From Urophycis tenuis (lineage: Eukaryota; Chordata; Actinopteri; Gadiformes; Phycidae), in NCBI GenBank assembly GCA_036785325.1, contig JAXIVH010000001.1:21721455-21785454 (forward strand): 64,000 nt of DNA, in the 5' to 3' direction. Shown here in pieces: positions 1-8,610 of the stretch. Each line of letters opens with the position of its first letter. Position 1 is the stretch's first letter. Below the pieces are notes generated by a model. The model worked only from the letters and a program-made list of their open reading frames with translations, was not told the DNA's origin and did not search any database. A program made the position numbers and the translations under genes.

Positions 1-26
1 AGCTGTAAAACATTTTCGGGTTGCAG

Positions 27-1078
27 GCCGCCTTGTACGTCACCCTAGATGCCGAATTTGACTACTCTATTGTAAGTATTTTTTACTATGACATTGTTAT
101 GACCCGGTTCTTTCATTCTGCCTTCAGTACTGAAGCAAAACCTTTTTTTTCATTTCAGCATGACATGCCTGCCCTGCGAAGATGGTGGTGTCTGCTGCTA
201 CTAGAAAATGACACCCTTGACAGGTATGTACAGTCGTCTTTGTTGATGACATGCCTCAATGACCATTGGTTGGTCTTTTCTCTCAATTATCACATAAATG
301 ACTTCACTCAGTTTGACTGTTTAACTTCGGTAGGTAATTCCAATGCCATACTATGTAGGCCTTATTCAATTGTACAATTGTTGTTCAATTTTTCATTTGT
401 AGTCATGGCCAAGTCTTCGCACATTGGACGGCAGAGTGCCAGGAGCTACTAAGTGGCAATTATTCCCCAGTGTTTAGGCTGAAGAGAACGCGTAAACTGG
501 ACTCTGAGGTTAGTCCTGAGGAAGAACCTCATACACAAATTGCTGAGCTGAATGTTGTGGGTTTGTGACGGTGTTGGGTGTCTATTTAACTTTTTTCCCC
601 CATAGCATTGGATAGAGAACATGCCAGTACCTCCAAAGAAAGACTAGCATATCAATATCAAGCGGGTAAGTAATTCTGAAATTTACACTCCCTTTCCTGT
701 TCCAAGGCATGCAGAGGGAATCTGATATATAACATCTTTTTCCACAACCATGGAATGTGAATTTTGACATGTTGTTTAAGGAATGAGAATGTTGTCCTTG
801 CATTTGCATCAGTTGGGTATAAATAACCTGTTACCAGCTGAAAGAAAATGTCCCATACAGTAATTATCCAATAAGACCTTTTGCTTAGTTAAAATCAGGT
901 GCAACTTATTTTTCTTTTTCTTTTTTTTGACCGGGCAGTGTAAGAAGATATGTGTTGGAAGAGCATCTATTACTGACATACCGGATGCACCAAATTTTCT
1001 GATCTTTGTTTAACAGGCAGCGAAACTTGGAAGCAGGAGAGTGAAAGGAGGAGCTGTCTCAGGAGGCCTACACCCTGA
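27..1078 (+). CDS. 3' end of an unrecognised spliced gene (five candidate exons)
   Basis: I do not recognise the protein. Five exons can be joined with GT-AG borders and an open frame. They are 27-71 (15 codons, phase 0 at both ends, donor gtaagt), 159-223 (donor gtatgt), 403-559 (motif VFAHWTAECQELL, donor gtttgt), 606-665 (donor gtaag) and 1017-1078. Exon 3 would instead stop at a TGA at 566-568 if the weak donor at 560 is not used. The last acceptor is ambiguous (AACAGGCAG). Acceptance at 1017 gives a stop at 1076-1078, while acceptance at 1021 gives a frame running to about 1141. The visible peptide is charged and shows no clear domain, signal peptide or membrane segment. An AATAAA follows at 1145. 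The 5' part of the gene lies outside the window. It is not part of the amplified cassette further right. Exon calls come from splice signals only, with no transcript evidence. Confidence 0.45.
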
Positions 1079-1144
1079 TCCAGAAACAAGCATTTTGGTT
1101 GTGTTTGTTTGTTTGTTTTTTGTAATAGTTTTTTATATATAATG

Positions 1145-1150
1145 AATAAA
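1145..1150 (+). terminator. AATAAA poly(A) signal of the upstream gene
   Basis: A canonical AATAAA lies 67 bp after the proposed stop at 1076-1078, in an AT-rich stretch and followed by a GT-containing region. It is placed where the 3' end of the spliced gene is expected. The motif is common by chance in AT-rich DNA, so its support comes mainly from position. Confidence 0.45.
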
Positions 1151-1308
1151 ACTCACTGTTTCATGATCTTTGATATCAAATGTGTGTGTTCTTCATTGGT
1201 TTCTAGGAAAGACAGTGAGACTTGAAATAGGTGACTTGTAATATCATTTGTATAATAGTGTAATGTCCTGGATGTGTTTGATGTGTGTAGTGTAAGTTCT
1301 TGTATAAT

Positions 1309-1375
1309 GACAGACAGACAGACATACTTTATTGATACCTGAGGGAAATTGCGTTCGTCACAGTACTCCAGTAAA
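1309..1375 (-). repeat. retroelement-tail-like repeat, (GACA)n plus TTTATTGAT block
   Basis: A short (GACA)n run is followed by ACTTTATTGATACCTGAGGGAAATT. The reverse complement (AATTTCCCTC...ATCAATAAAGT followed by TGTC repeats) resembles a 3' tail seen in many dispersed teleost retroelements. I infer a short, truncated insertion on the minus strand. The exact family is not assigned. Confidence 0.45.
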
Positions 1376-1430
1376 AAGTAAAAGGTTAAATAAGATAAAA
1401 CAAAGAGGACACTGTACATATAGTAGTGTT

Positions 1431-1447
1431 ATACATATATATATATA

Positions 1448-1485
<38 letters not shown>
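1431..1485. repeat. TA dinucleotide microsatellite
   Basis: An almost uninterrupted AT/TA run with a few substitutions. Between it and the promoter-like motifs (1486-1668) I see only unremarkable AT-rich sequence. Confidence 0.9.
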
Positions 1486-1488
<3 letters not shown>

Positions 1489-1668
1489 CCCACTTGATAT
1501 ACACTTGATATACCTTGATTTAACATAAAATATTTAACTACTGCACAACGAATGATTTGAGGAGTTCCCATTTATTATTTCTAATGAAACGTAAGAGTTT
1601 GGTTACAAAATCACCTACTGGATATGGATAAACCACTAAAATCGGCGTAATCGTGTTTAATCGCAAGC

Positions 1669-1743
1669 AAATCCCAGAATGCACTGTTACCGGTCGGGCG
1701 CATACAAATCCCAGAAGGCACCTGTGCTTGATGTGGGCGGGGC
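1669..1743 (+). promoter_or_regulatory. promoter-like region: two ZNF143/STAF-type motifs and a GC box
   Basis: AAATCCCAGAATGCA at 1669-1683 and TACAAATCCCAGAAGGCA at 1703-1720 both match the vertebrate ZNF143/STAF binding core (ACTACAATTCCCAGAATGC-like). They lie on the same strand about 34 bp apart. A GC box GGGCGGGGC follows at 1735-1743 in locally GC- and CpG-richer sequence. Paired SBS sites next to a GC box are typical of housekeeping or small-RNA promoters. No start site is visible. The nearest sequence downstream is the founder monomer and cassette copy 1, so it could drive transcription into the repeat array. That link is inference. Confidence 0.45.
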
Positions 1744-1790
1744 GTGATGTCAAACCGCGCCTTCCCGCAGGCTGCAGCGAGACGTACTTG

Positions 1791-2114
1791 GTTTTGTCTG
1801 TGAGCAAGCATATGACTCGTGGATGATCTCCTTTTAATCGTGGCAATCTAAGCTTTCCAACGGTGTATGGCATGACTAAATTCGCCCACGGGTCGTCGAA
1901 ATAATAAGCTGATTCATGTGTGTTCTTTTGGATGTGGAAAGAAAATAGCACACAAGTCCTACCAAGTCACCTTTATTGTCAGTGATAAACATTAATAAAT
2001 AAACAGTATGGACATTGTATAAACAGTTGTATAAAAAGTGTAAACGGTATGAACAGTGTTCTTATAAAAGATATCAATATCAATACTGATCACGTGTGTA
2101 TTTTATATTTCCAG
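1791..2114 (+). repeat. partial founder satellite monomer and lead block of cassette copy 1
   Basis: From 1791 the sequence is collinear with 8851-9174, upstream of copy 3, with no length change. To the left of 1791 the two differ. The first ~120 bp is a diverged relative of the 214-bp monomer, sharing CTAAGCTTTCCAACGG and GGGTCGT. The rest is an AT-rich lead block with CCTTTATTGTCAGTGATAAAC and three degenerate copies of a TAAACAGTATG-like 13-mer, ending in the acceptor-like TATTTCCAG at 2106-2114. Confidence 0.75.
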
Positions 2115-2618
2115 ATTATTTGTTGATGAGCCAGAGCCTGTGACTCCCACCAACCGGCCCGTTCAGCCCACTGCGTTGTCGTCCTCCACCCGGCCGAAGC
2201 CTCCTGCGCCCACCCGCCTCCAGCCGAGGCCTCCTGCTGCGTCAGCCTGTGGCCCGCCCGCCCCCTGTGTCGGCAGCACCCATACCGCTGGTCCTCCCCG
2301 CACAGCCACAGGCCCCCTCCGTCCTGCTTCGTGGGCCATCCTGCAGCTGTCTCTGCAGTCATCGTGTGTCAAAACCATTCAAACTTGTATATGGTAACAT
2401 TTCAAAATGACACCAGTATAAATGAGGACCTTGCAATAGGTTGTGTGTTACAGGACCCCCCTGGCGTACAGCTGTATGTCTCTGTGAAGGTGGTTGTGAA
2501 GAACGGCATCCGGCTGAACAAGTACAAGTGCCGGCGAGGCAGCAACTCTCTCGAGGGGTTGCACGCCCACCTGGTTAACGCCGTCCCTTCACAGCGATGT
2601 GGGATCATGCCGTTCCAA
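2115..2618 (+). pseudogene. gene cassette copy 1 (parts A+B, exon C missing)
   Basis: Founder-type upstream flank, but satellite downstream in place of exon C, so only the middle of the gene is present. Part B (2454-2618) is open and ends at a consensus donor gtaagt with no exon to join. Diagnostic residues are GSTHT in part A, GVQLYVSVKVVVKNG and NAVPSQ in part B. It matches copy 4 at all of these, so copies 1 and 4 are closest relatives. See copy 3 for the family description. Confidence 0.7.
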
Positions 2619-2630
2619 GTAAGTGATTAA

Positions 2631-2711
2631 AACACACACACACACACACACGCGCGCATATATACACACACACACACGCATATATACACACACATATATA
2701 TATATATATAT
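2631..2711. repeat. compound CA/TA microsatellite after copy 1
   Basis: (CA)n, a CG-rich interruption, then alternating CA and TA runs, starting about 10 bp after the part-B donor. The next block, 2712-2890, is a conserved ~180-bp single-copy spacer found in every satellite-type cassette. It carries a T/C run and CATGTGTCCTTTATC and runs into the first monomer at ACGCGTGAATTGAAACG. Confidence 0.9.
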
Positions 2712-2890
2712 ACTTAAACATAGCTGACCCTTTTTTTCCCCCTTCTCGGGCATTATGCTCCCAGTTTTGATCTCGGACGTCTGGTCACTTGTAGCATATA
2801 ATAATATTCTATTACTGTTAAGCCAACTATGAATAATAAAACAGGCCAAAACATGTGTCCTTTATCATAGCTACACGTATTACAAAAAAA

Positions 2891-3770
2891 ACGCGTGAAT
2901 TGAAACGTTTAAGGTATGTTTTTAGCTGCTGGGTAGACTTCAGTCAACCTGACGCAGTTTTGTCTGTGAGCAACCAAATTGCTCGCGGATGGGCTCATTT
3001 TGAGCGGGGAAATCTAAGCTTTCCAACGGCGTATGGCAAGACTATATTGATTCATGGGTCGTTGAAATACTAAGCTAATTAATTTGTGTTCAGTTAGGAA
3101 AGATTGATGTTAATTGAAACATTGATGGTATGTTTTTAGCTGCTGGGTAGACTTCAGTCAACCTGACGCAGTTTTGTCTGTGAGCAACCAAATTGGTCGG
3201 GTATGGGCTCATTTTAAGCGGGGGAATCTAAGCTTTCCAACGGCGTATGGCACGACTATATTGACTCATGGGTCGTTGAAATACTAAGCTATATAATTTG
3301 TGTTCTGTAAGGAAAGATTGATGTTAATTGAAACGTTGAAGGTATGTTTTTAGCTTCTGGGTAGACTTCAGTCAACCTGACGCAGTTTAGTCTGTGACCA
3401 ACCAGACTGCTCGCGGATGGGCTCATTTTAAGCGGGGAAATCTAAGCTTTCCAACGGCGTATGGCAAGACTATATTGACTCATGGGTCGTTGAAATACTA
3501 AGCTAATTAATTTGTGTTCTATAAGGAAAGATTGATGTTAATTGAAACGTTGAAGGTATGTTTTTAGCTGCTGGGTAGACTTCAGTCAACCTGACGCAGT
3601 TTTGTCTGTGAGCAACCAAATTGGTCAGGGATGGGCTCATTTTAAGCGGGGAAATCTAAGCTTTCCAACGGCGTATGGCATGACTATATTTGCCCACGGG
3701 TCGTCGAAATAATAAACTGATTCATGTGTGTTCTGTTGGCTGTGGAAAGAAAATAGCACACAAGTCCTAC
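2891..3770 (+). repeat. 214-bp satellite array S1 (4 monomers)
   Basis: The marker GGTATG recurs at 2913, 3127, 3341 and 3555, exactly 214 bp apart. Each monomer contains a GGTATGTTTTTAGCTG start, a central AAGCTT (HindIII) in CTAAGCTTTCCAACGG, and TAATTAATT near the end. The last monomer is chimeric: its end matches the founder (TATTTGCCCACGGGTCGTCG) and passes into the lead block of copy 2. Confidence 0.95.
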
Positions 3771-3922
3771 CAAGTCAACTTTATTGTCAGTGATAAACAT
3801 TAATAAATAAACAGTATGGACATTGTATAAACAGTTGTATAAAAAGTGTAAACGGTATGAACAGTGTTCTTATAAAAGATATCAATATCAATACTGATCA
3901 CGTGTGTATTTTATATTTCCAG

Positions 3923-4426
3923 ATTATTTGTTGATGAGCCAGAGCCTGTGACTCCCACCAACCGGCCCGTTCAGCCCACTGCGTTGTCGTCCTCCACCCG
4001 GCCGAAGCCTCCTGCGCCCACCCGCCTCCAGCCGAGGCCTCCTGCTGCGTCAGCCTGTGGCCCGCCCGCCCCCTGTGTCGGCAGCATCCATACCGCTGGT
4101 CCTCCCCGCACAGCCACAGGCCCCCTCCGTCCTGCTTCGTGGGCCATCCTGCAGCTGTCTCTGCAGTCATCGTGTGTCAAAACCATTCAAACTTGTATAT
4201 GGTAACATTTCAAAATGACACCAGTATAAATGAGGACCTTGCAATAGGTTGTGTGTTACAGGACCCCCCTGGCGTACAGCTGTATGTCTCTGTGAAGATG
4301 GTTGTGAAGAACGGCATCCGGCTGAACAAGTACAAGTGCCGGCGAGGCAGCAACTCTCTCGAGGGGTTGCACGCCCACCTGGTTAACGCCGTCCCTTCAC
4401 AGCGATGTGGGATCATGCCGTTCCAA
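3923..4426 (+). pseudogene. gene cassette copy 2 (parts A+B)
   Basis: This copy has satellite upstream and exon C downstream, the reverse of copy 1. Variants are GSIHT in part A and GVQLYVSVKMVVKNG with NAVPSQ in part B (4262-4426). It continues through a 190-bp intron (4427-4616, containing a short CA run and GCTTTATTGCC) to exon C at 4617, which is frameshifted. Confidence 0.7.
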
Positions 4427-4616
4427 GTAAGTGATTAAAACACACACACACACGCATAAATATATATAAAGCTTTATTGCCGACCCATGTTCATACGGTA
4501 TAATTTAAAAAGAAAAGTCTCAATGATGGCTTCAATGATACATTTTACTTCACAGCTTCAGCCGTCACCTGTAAGCATTGTACACAATGACAGTCAAATG
4601 GAAATGTGTGTTTCAG

Positions 4617-5153
4617 GTATACTTGGTGTCCTTTGCCGTGCAGTGGAACCACCGCATGGCATCGCTCCGTGTCGCCGGTGGTCACGGCCGGCGGACGTCT
4701 TGCTTGGACCCGCGGCAGATCCAGCGCGTCAACCAGCAGGCCGAGGCAAGGAGGCCTCCTGCTGCGTCAGCCTGTGGCCGGCCCCCCATGTCGGCAGCAC
4801 CCATACTGCTGCTGGTCCTCCCCGCACAGCCACAGGCCCCCTCCGTCCTGTTTCGTGGCCCATCCTGCAGCCAGAGCTTTGTCCCTCCTGCACCAACAGT
4901 GAAGGCGTTCATGCCCAACAAGTCCTCGCGGCCTTGTGGGGCTTGCCACGTGCCAAACTGTGGTGGACGGCGAAAGAGGTACACCCCTTCCAAGGACAAA
5001 GTGGCCCACAGAAGATATTTTCCTTCTGCCCATCCACGAGGAAGTCCACTACCCCTGGCTTCGACAATGTTGTCTATGACAACTTTGAACACTTTAAGAG
5101 TGTCGTGGATGCAGAGTTGGAAAGGAGGACTTTGTAAATACCGGACTTTGTAA
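4617..5153 (+). pseudogene. exon C, frameshifted copy
   Basis: Starts after the acceptor TGTTTCAG at 4609-4616, phase 0, continuing part B (PFQ|VYLVSFAVQWN). Compared with the copy at 9869 it lacks 7 bp between 5004 and 5005, just after the KRYTPSKDK segment. This shifts the frame, replaces the family's conserved C-terminus with an unrelated tail, and moves the stop to 5151-5153. The conserved C-terminal codons are still present downstream in another frame, so the loss is a simple recent deletion. Confidence 0.75.
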
Positions 5154-5370
5154 ATAACTGTAAATATGTGTGTGTGTGTGTGTGTTTGTCTTTTTCTTTG
5201 TGTGTGTTTTAAAGTGCTTCAGCAAGCGGCTATTTATATAGTTCAAAATAATGCACTTTACAGTTTTACTTGAAGTCATTTTGTTTGTTTTTTATATTGC
5301 TGTTGAAATGCACAATGTTTTTAACCTTAATCAGTTCAACACAATCAGTTTCCCTTGTTCGTGTTCAGAT
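5154..5370 (+). other. 3' flank of exon C: TG run and AT-rich sequence
   Basis: Holds a (TG)n run at about 5166-5184 and AT-rich sequence that may be 3' untranslated. I see no AATAAA before the Gypsy fragment begins. Confidence 0.5.
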
Positions 5371-5531
5371 AATCTGGATCCTGTTCTCCAGAGCCCTGAC
5401 TTTGAACAGCCCTTCACCGTCCAGACTGACGCATCTGGTGTTGGTCTTGGGGCAGTACTGCTCCAAGGAGAGGGGGACGACATGAAGCCTGTGGCTTACA
5501 TAAGTCGCAAGTTGTTCCCCAGAGAGACCAG
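5371..5531 (+). pseudogene. Ty3/Gypsy RNase H fragment, 5' part (copy a)
   Basis: Encodes the start of a retrotransposon RNase H domain, with FTVQTDASGVGLGAVL carrying the first catalytic Asp in TDAS, then VAYISRKL. Homology begins abruptly at about 5371, so reverse transcriptase, gag and the 5' LTR are absent. The frame is cut at codon 5530/5531 by the Harbinger insertion and resumes at 7311. It lies about 220 bp beyond exon C, on the same strand. Confidence 0.85.
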
Positions 5532-5995
5532 GGGCCTCATGTACGAACGTTGCGTACGCACAAAAAAATGGTGTACGTTCATTCTCACGGCAAAGTGCAG
5601 ATGTATCAAGACTGAAATGGCCGTATAAATTTGCGTGCCTCACGTCAACTCTTGAGCCGGCGTACGCACATTTCTACAGCAGTTGACCCTTTGGCGACAC
5701 TTAGAGGTGATCAAAGCATCATGTTTAATTTGTCAGAGCAATTAAATTGTTATTACATGGCAGACAACCGCTACGCAGTAGATGGACATAAGAGATAAGA
5801 AATAAAAATATCTAAATGCTGGGAAACTGTCATAATAAAGGAATGTGTAAAATAGTAGTTGATTACGTGAGGTGCACATTCGAGACACGTGAACAATTAA
5901 CACCGATGAACAATCAACACCGACAAGTCTGCAATAACATGACTGGGTATAAAAGCACACCCAAAAATTCCGTCAACAATTAGAGGACATTGCGA

Positions 5996-6775
5996 ATGGC
6001 GCAATTTGCAGCGAGAGCCCGTTTTCCTAATATAATCGGAGCTGTCGACTGCACTCACATTGCCATAAAAGCGCCATCACATGACGAATTTGTATATGTG
6101 AACAGGAAACATTTCCATTCAATAAATGTCGGCTACAAATTATATGTGATGCGCAAATGTTATTAGCCAACATTGTGGCGAGGTGGCCTGGTTCAACGCA
6201 CGACTCATATATTCTGAGTAACAGCATAGTTGGGAACAGACTGCAGGCTGGCATTGTGCGCGATGGGTGGCTTCTTGGTGAGTAATTGTATTCTTTTAAT
6301 TGTCCTAATATTAATCCCCGTGATGCGCATTGAGTGTACGTCCCCAAATACTATCCTGTCTTCACAGCATCATTACTTGTTTGTGTGATTGATTCGCTGG
6401 TTAAGCAACAGCTTCGGATCTTTCGTACAAGCCCCTGTCTCTGTGTGCAAAGTTTTTTGTTAATAAACCCGTGCGAAAAGTGTGAAATGTCATTATCAGC
6501 CTCACCTTTGCCCCGGCGCCCTTCGGCATTAATTTATAACAATAGTGTGTGATCCATGTAAGTGGTGTATAAAACTAAGAAATGGGAACAACAAATCCAG
6601 TTTACTTATACTGCCTGTTTTCAATTAACCCCAGGCGACCGTGGCTACCCACTGAGGACGTGACCCCTCTGACCAACCCTCAGACTGACCGAGAGCGGAG
6701 GTACAATGACCTCCATACCCGCACTCGGTCAGTCGTTGAGAGGGCAATAGGTCTCCTGAAGGGACGGTGGGCAGC
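5996..6775 (+). pseudogene. HARBI1-like transposase nuclease, degenerate (copy a)
   Basis: Exon 1 (5996-6277) encodes ARFPNIIGAVDCTHIAIKAP, the nuclease segment with the first catalytic Asp in GAVDCTH, then VNRKHFHSINV. A 5-bp insertion (6131-6135) breaks the frame. Past it the expected NIVARWPGSTHDS and DGWLL segments follow. A donor gtgagt at 6278 and an acceptor at 6631-6634 bound a 357-bp intron. Exon 2 starts GDRGYPLRT, then a deletion removes the usual WLL segment and shifts frame into LTNPQTDRERRYN and VVERAIGLLKGRW. The family's C-terminal segment is missing after about 6772. The N-terminal region is also absent. TATAAAAG at 5948 may be a remnant promoter. Not functional as it stands. 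Confidence 0.9.
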
Positions 6776-7050
6776 AGTCCTCCTTTTCACTTCCATTTTT
6801 ATATCTGACAACTTCTTTTTAAGTTCAGCGTGTGTGCGGCTCTCTGAACCCACAGCGTTGACCGCCTCACACACGCTGTCCCACTCACTCCTCTTCCGCT
6901 TGCTGTTAATCCCGGAGGACAAACTGCCAAATAAAACCACCCTCCGAGCCTCCACCTCAGTCAGGAGAGTCTCCAGTTCGCACTCGGTAAATTTTCGCTT
7001 TTTAGATGTGCTCGCTTTTTAGATGTGCTTCTCTTTCTATGATCGTACAG
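6773..7050 (-). pseudogene. Myb/SANT-like DNA-binding protein of Harbinger, truncated (copy a)
   Basis: Minus-strand frame KRKFTECELETLLTEVEARR, then VVLFGSLSSGINSKRK, EWDSVCEAVNAV and ELKKKLSDIKMEVKRRTAAHR. This is the Myb/SANT-like (MSANTD/NAIF1-type) domain that accompanies HARBI1 in autonomous Harbinger elements, where it helps the nuclease bind DNA and enter the nucleus. Where the family usually has KKKWSDIK, this copy has Leu for Trp. A 17-bp direct duplication at 6996-7012/7013-7029 lies at its N-terminus and shifts frame. The C-terminal half is deleted and abuts the transposase end. Confidence 0.8.
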
Positions 7051-7310
7051 AGGGGAATCCCTGATGCAGGGCTCATCTAAATATGATTAACATAATTGAA
7101 TAGGGGCGTGGACAGGGACAAGTCGGATACTCGTGCACGTGCGCTCAATTCCACGTTGATTTGGTATGTACAAAGGAAATGTGCTTGGGTTCATGCGTAC
7201 GCTCAGATTGATACATCTGAATTTTTTTGTGCGTGCGGCGGTTTCTGGCTTTGTGCGTACGCCATGTTTCAGTAGAAAATCCACGCAATTGTTAGTACAT
7301 GAGGCCCCAG

Positions 7311-7599
7311 GTATGCGGCAGTTGAGTTGGAGTGCCTAGCTGTCAAGTGGGCACTCGACACCCTAAAATACTACCTGCTGGGTAGAGACTTCACCCTAGA
7401 GACTGACCACCGCGCCTTGCAGTGGCTAGGGCGCATGAAGGACTCAAACGCCCGCATCACCCGCTGGTTCTTGGCACTGCAGCCATACCGGTTCACAGTG
7501 CAGTACCGAGCGGGCAAGCAGAATACGGTGGCGGACTTTTTGTCTCGACACCCTGTTGGGTTCCCTCCTCCAGAGGAGGAGGGAAATGTGAGAAAGTGA
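7311..7599 (+). pseudogene. Ty3/Gypsy RNase H fragment, 3' part (copy a)
   Basis: Continues the RNase H domain interrupted at 5531: ELECLAVKWALDTLKYYL (catalytic Glu region), LETDHRALQWL, then NTVADFLSRHP, ending at a stop at 7597-7599. No integrase follows. A polypurine tract (7572-7586) overlaps the last codons and precedes the LTR-like region. Most vertebrate Gypsy elements have integrase after RNase H. A pol ending here fits either an internal deletion or a Gmr1-like order with integrase upstream of reverse transcriptase. Confidence 0.85.
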
Positions 7600-8265
7600 A
7601 CACCTCCCTTCTCACTGGTTGTCTCACAAACACATGGACTGATTGTTTTTACTGAATGTTATTGTATTGTACTCCAGCTGCAGTAGGGGGCAATATTTTG
7701 TTCATTCAGGACAGAGGACACATGGGATAGCCCAGGGGGGCATTGGGTGTAAACAGCTGTTTTTGTATATATTTAGATGAGGTGTAAAGTGTGTATATAT
7801 ATATTGGGTAATATGTTGTTTGGTGAAATGTAAATACTGTGTTTTCTTACAAGGTTTACTTTCCATTTAGGAATATTTTGTTTGTAGCCTTGCAATGGGG
7901 TGTTCACCCCTTATTGGTATGGCCCAACTGGCCGTGATTGGTGTATGGCCTAACTGGCCTTGATTGGTCCAATTGGGACTGATTTCTTATTTAAGGGGTG
8001 CCTCATTCTGTTTGGGGGTTAACTGAGGGTAGGTGCTGGCTTGATGTGAGGCCAGTACCCGGTATGCTAGGCTATGCTAGGCTATGCTAGGCTAAGCTAA
8101 CCTATGCTATGCTACCTCATGCTGAGCGAAGCGGCTAAAATGGCTAGTTTTGCCATTTAGTATTATTTAGGATTTTGGATTTATGTTTGTTTTGTTATTT
8201 TGCAAGTTGTGGTGAAGACAATAAAGCCCCACTACTTTCCAACGGCATTGCCACCCCTCGTCCAC
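7587..8265 (+). mobile_element. candidate Gypsy 3' LTR (copy a)
   Basis: Begins with TG directly after the polypurine tract at 7572-7586. Contains a TATA-like TTATTTAAGG near 7986 and an AATAAA near 8220, the expected order U3-R-U5. The right end (a CA near 8265) is a guess because no 5' LTR is present to compare. Includes a short tandem repeat of GCTATGCTAG at 8062-8117. No coding potential seen. Confidence 0.5.
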
Positions 8266-8504
8266 ACGGTCCAGGCCAGAGAGTCCACATCCCAATACGT
8301 GGGGTGATCAAGTCGGTCCCTCACAATGACATTTTTGGAAATTTCTGGAAATAAAACCTCCCACCGGTGGCCACCAGATGGAGCCATCCCTTTTGATCCT
8401 CCCCGATCCTTTTTGGTCGATCCCAGGGTTGCGCAATAGGGACTTGGGGGGGGTCGTTCGCCTTCGTCAGGCAAACTCTCCGCCAAGTCCCTAAGCTCAC
8501 GCTA
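8266..8504. other. unassigned region between LTR and CCAAT repeats
   Basis: GC-mixed sequence with a G run (8447-8454) and repeated GATCC-containing words near 8395-8430. I see no gene or recognisable element. It may be the remaining 5' flank of the cassette gene. Confidence 0.4.
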
Positions 8505-8610
8505 ACCGACCAATGGTTGACCAAAGCTGAGCAGAGTTGAGCAGCGATCGGCCAATGGCGGAGCGATGCTGAGCAGAGCTTGGCGCTCAACGGACCAATC
8601 GCTGAGCGAG
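8505..8610 (+). promoter_or_regulatory. triple CCAAT promoter-like region upstream of copy 3
   Basis: CCAAT boxes at 8510-8514, 8552-8556 and 8595-8599, spaced 42 and 43 bp, on one strand. They sit in a degenerate ~43-bp tandem repeat (GAGCAGAG-containing). Multiple evenly spaced CCAAT boxes are a known arrangement in NF-Y-dependent promoters. A donor-like AACCAAG|GTGAAT at 8689-8701 lies about 90 bp downstream and could end a non-coding first exon that joins the acceptor at 9174. No TATA box is evident. Confidence 0.45.

Larger units (their letters stand above)
5532..7307 (+). mobile_element. PIF/Harbinger DNA transposon, 1776 bp, nested in Gypsy (copy a)
   Basis: Terminal inverted repeats GGGCCTCATGTAC at 5532-5544 and its complement at 7295-7307, flanked by a 3-bp target duplication CAG (5529-5531 and 7308-7310). 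Three-bp duplications are usual for PIF/Harbinger. Subterminal motifs GTACGCACAAA and CAGATGTATCAA also recur in inverted orientation at the two ends. Inside are a broken HARBI1-like nuclease on the plus strand and a Myb/SANT-like gene on the minus strand, meeting tail to tail. Both genes are damaged, so the element is non-autonomous. It inserted before the 5.25-kb duplication, because copy b has the same ends and length. Confidence 0.92.

Noticed and set aside
2394..2453. Short intron (49-60 bp) joining part A to part B
   Set aside because: Donor and acceptor words exist, but the length is below usual vertebrate introns and only one of the combinations keeps frame; left unresolved rather than called.
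2891..3770. Possible hammerhead ribozyme in the monomer (GATG...GAAAC)
   Set aside because: The core CUGAUGA is not present and no matching stems could be drawn.
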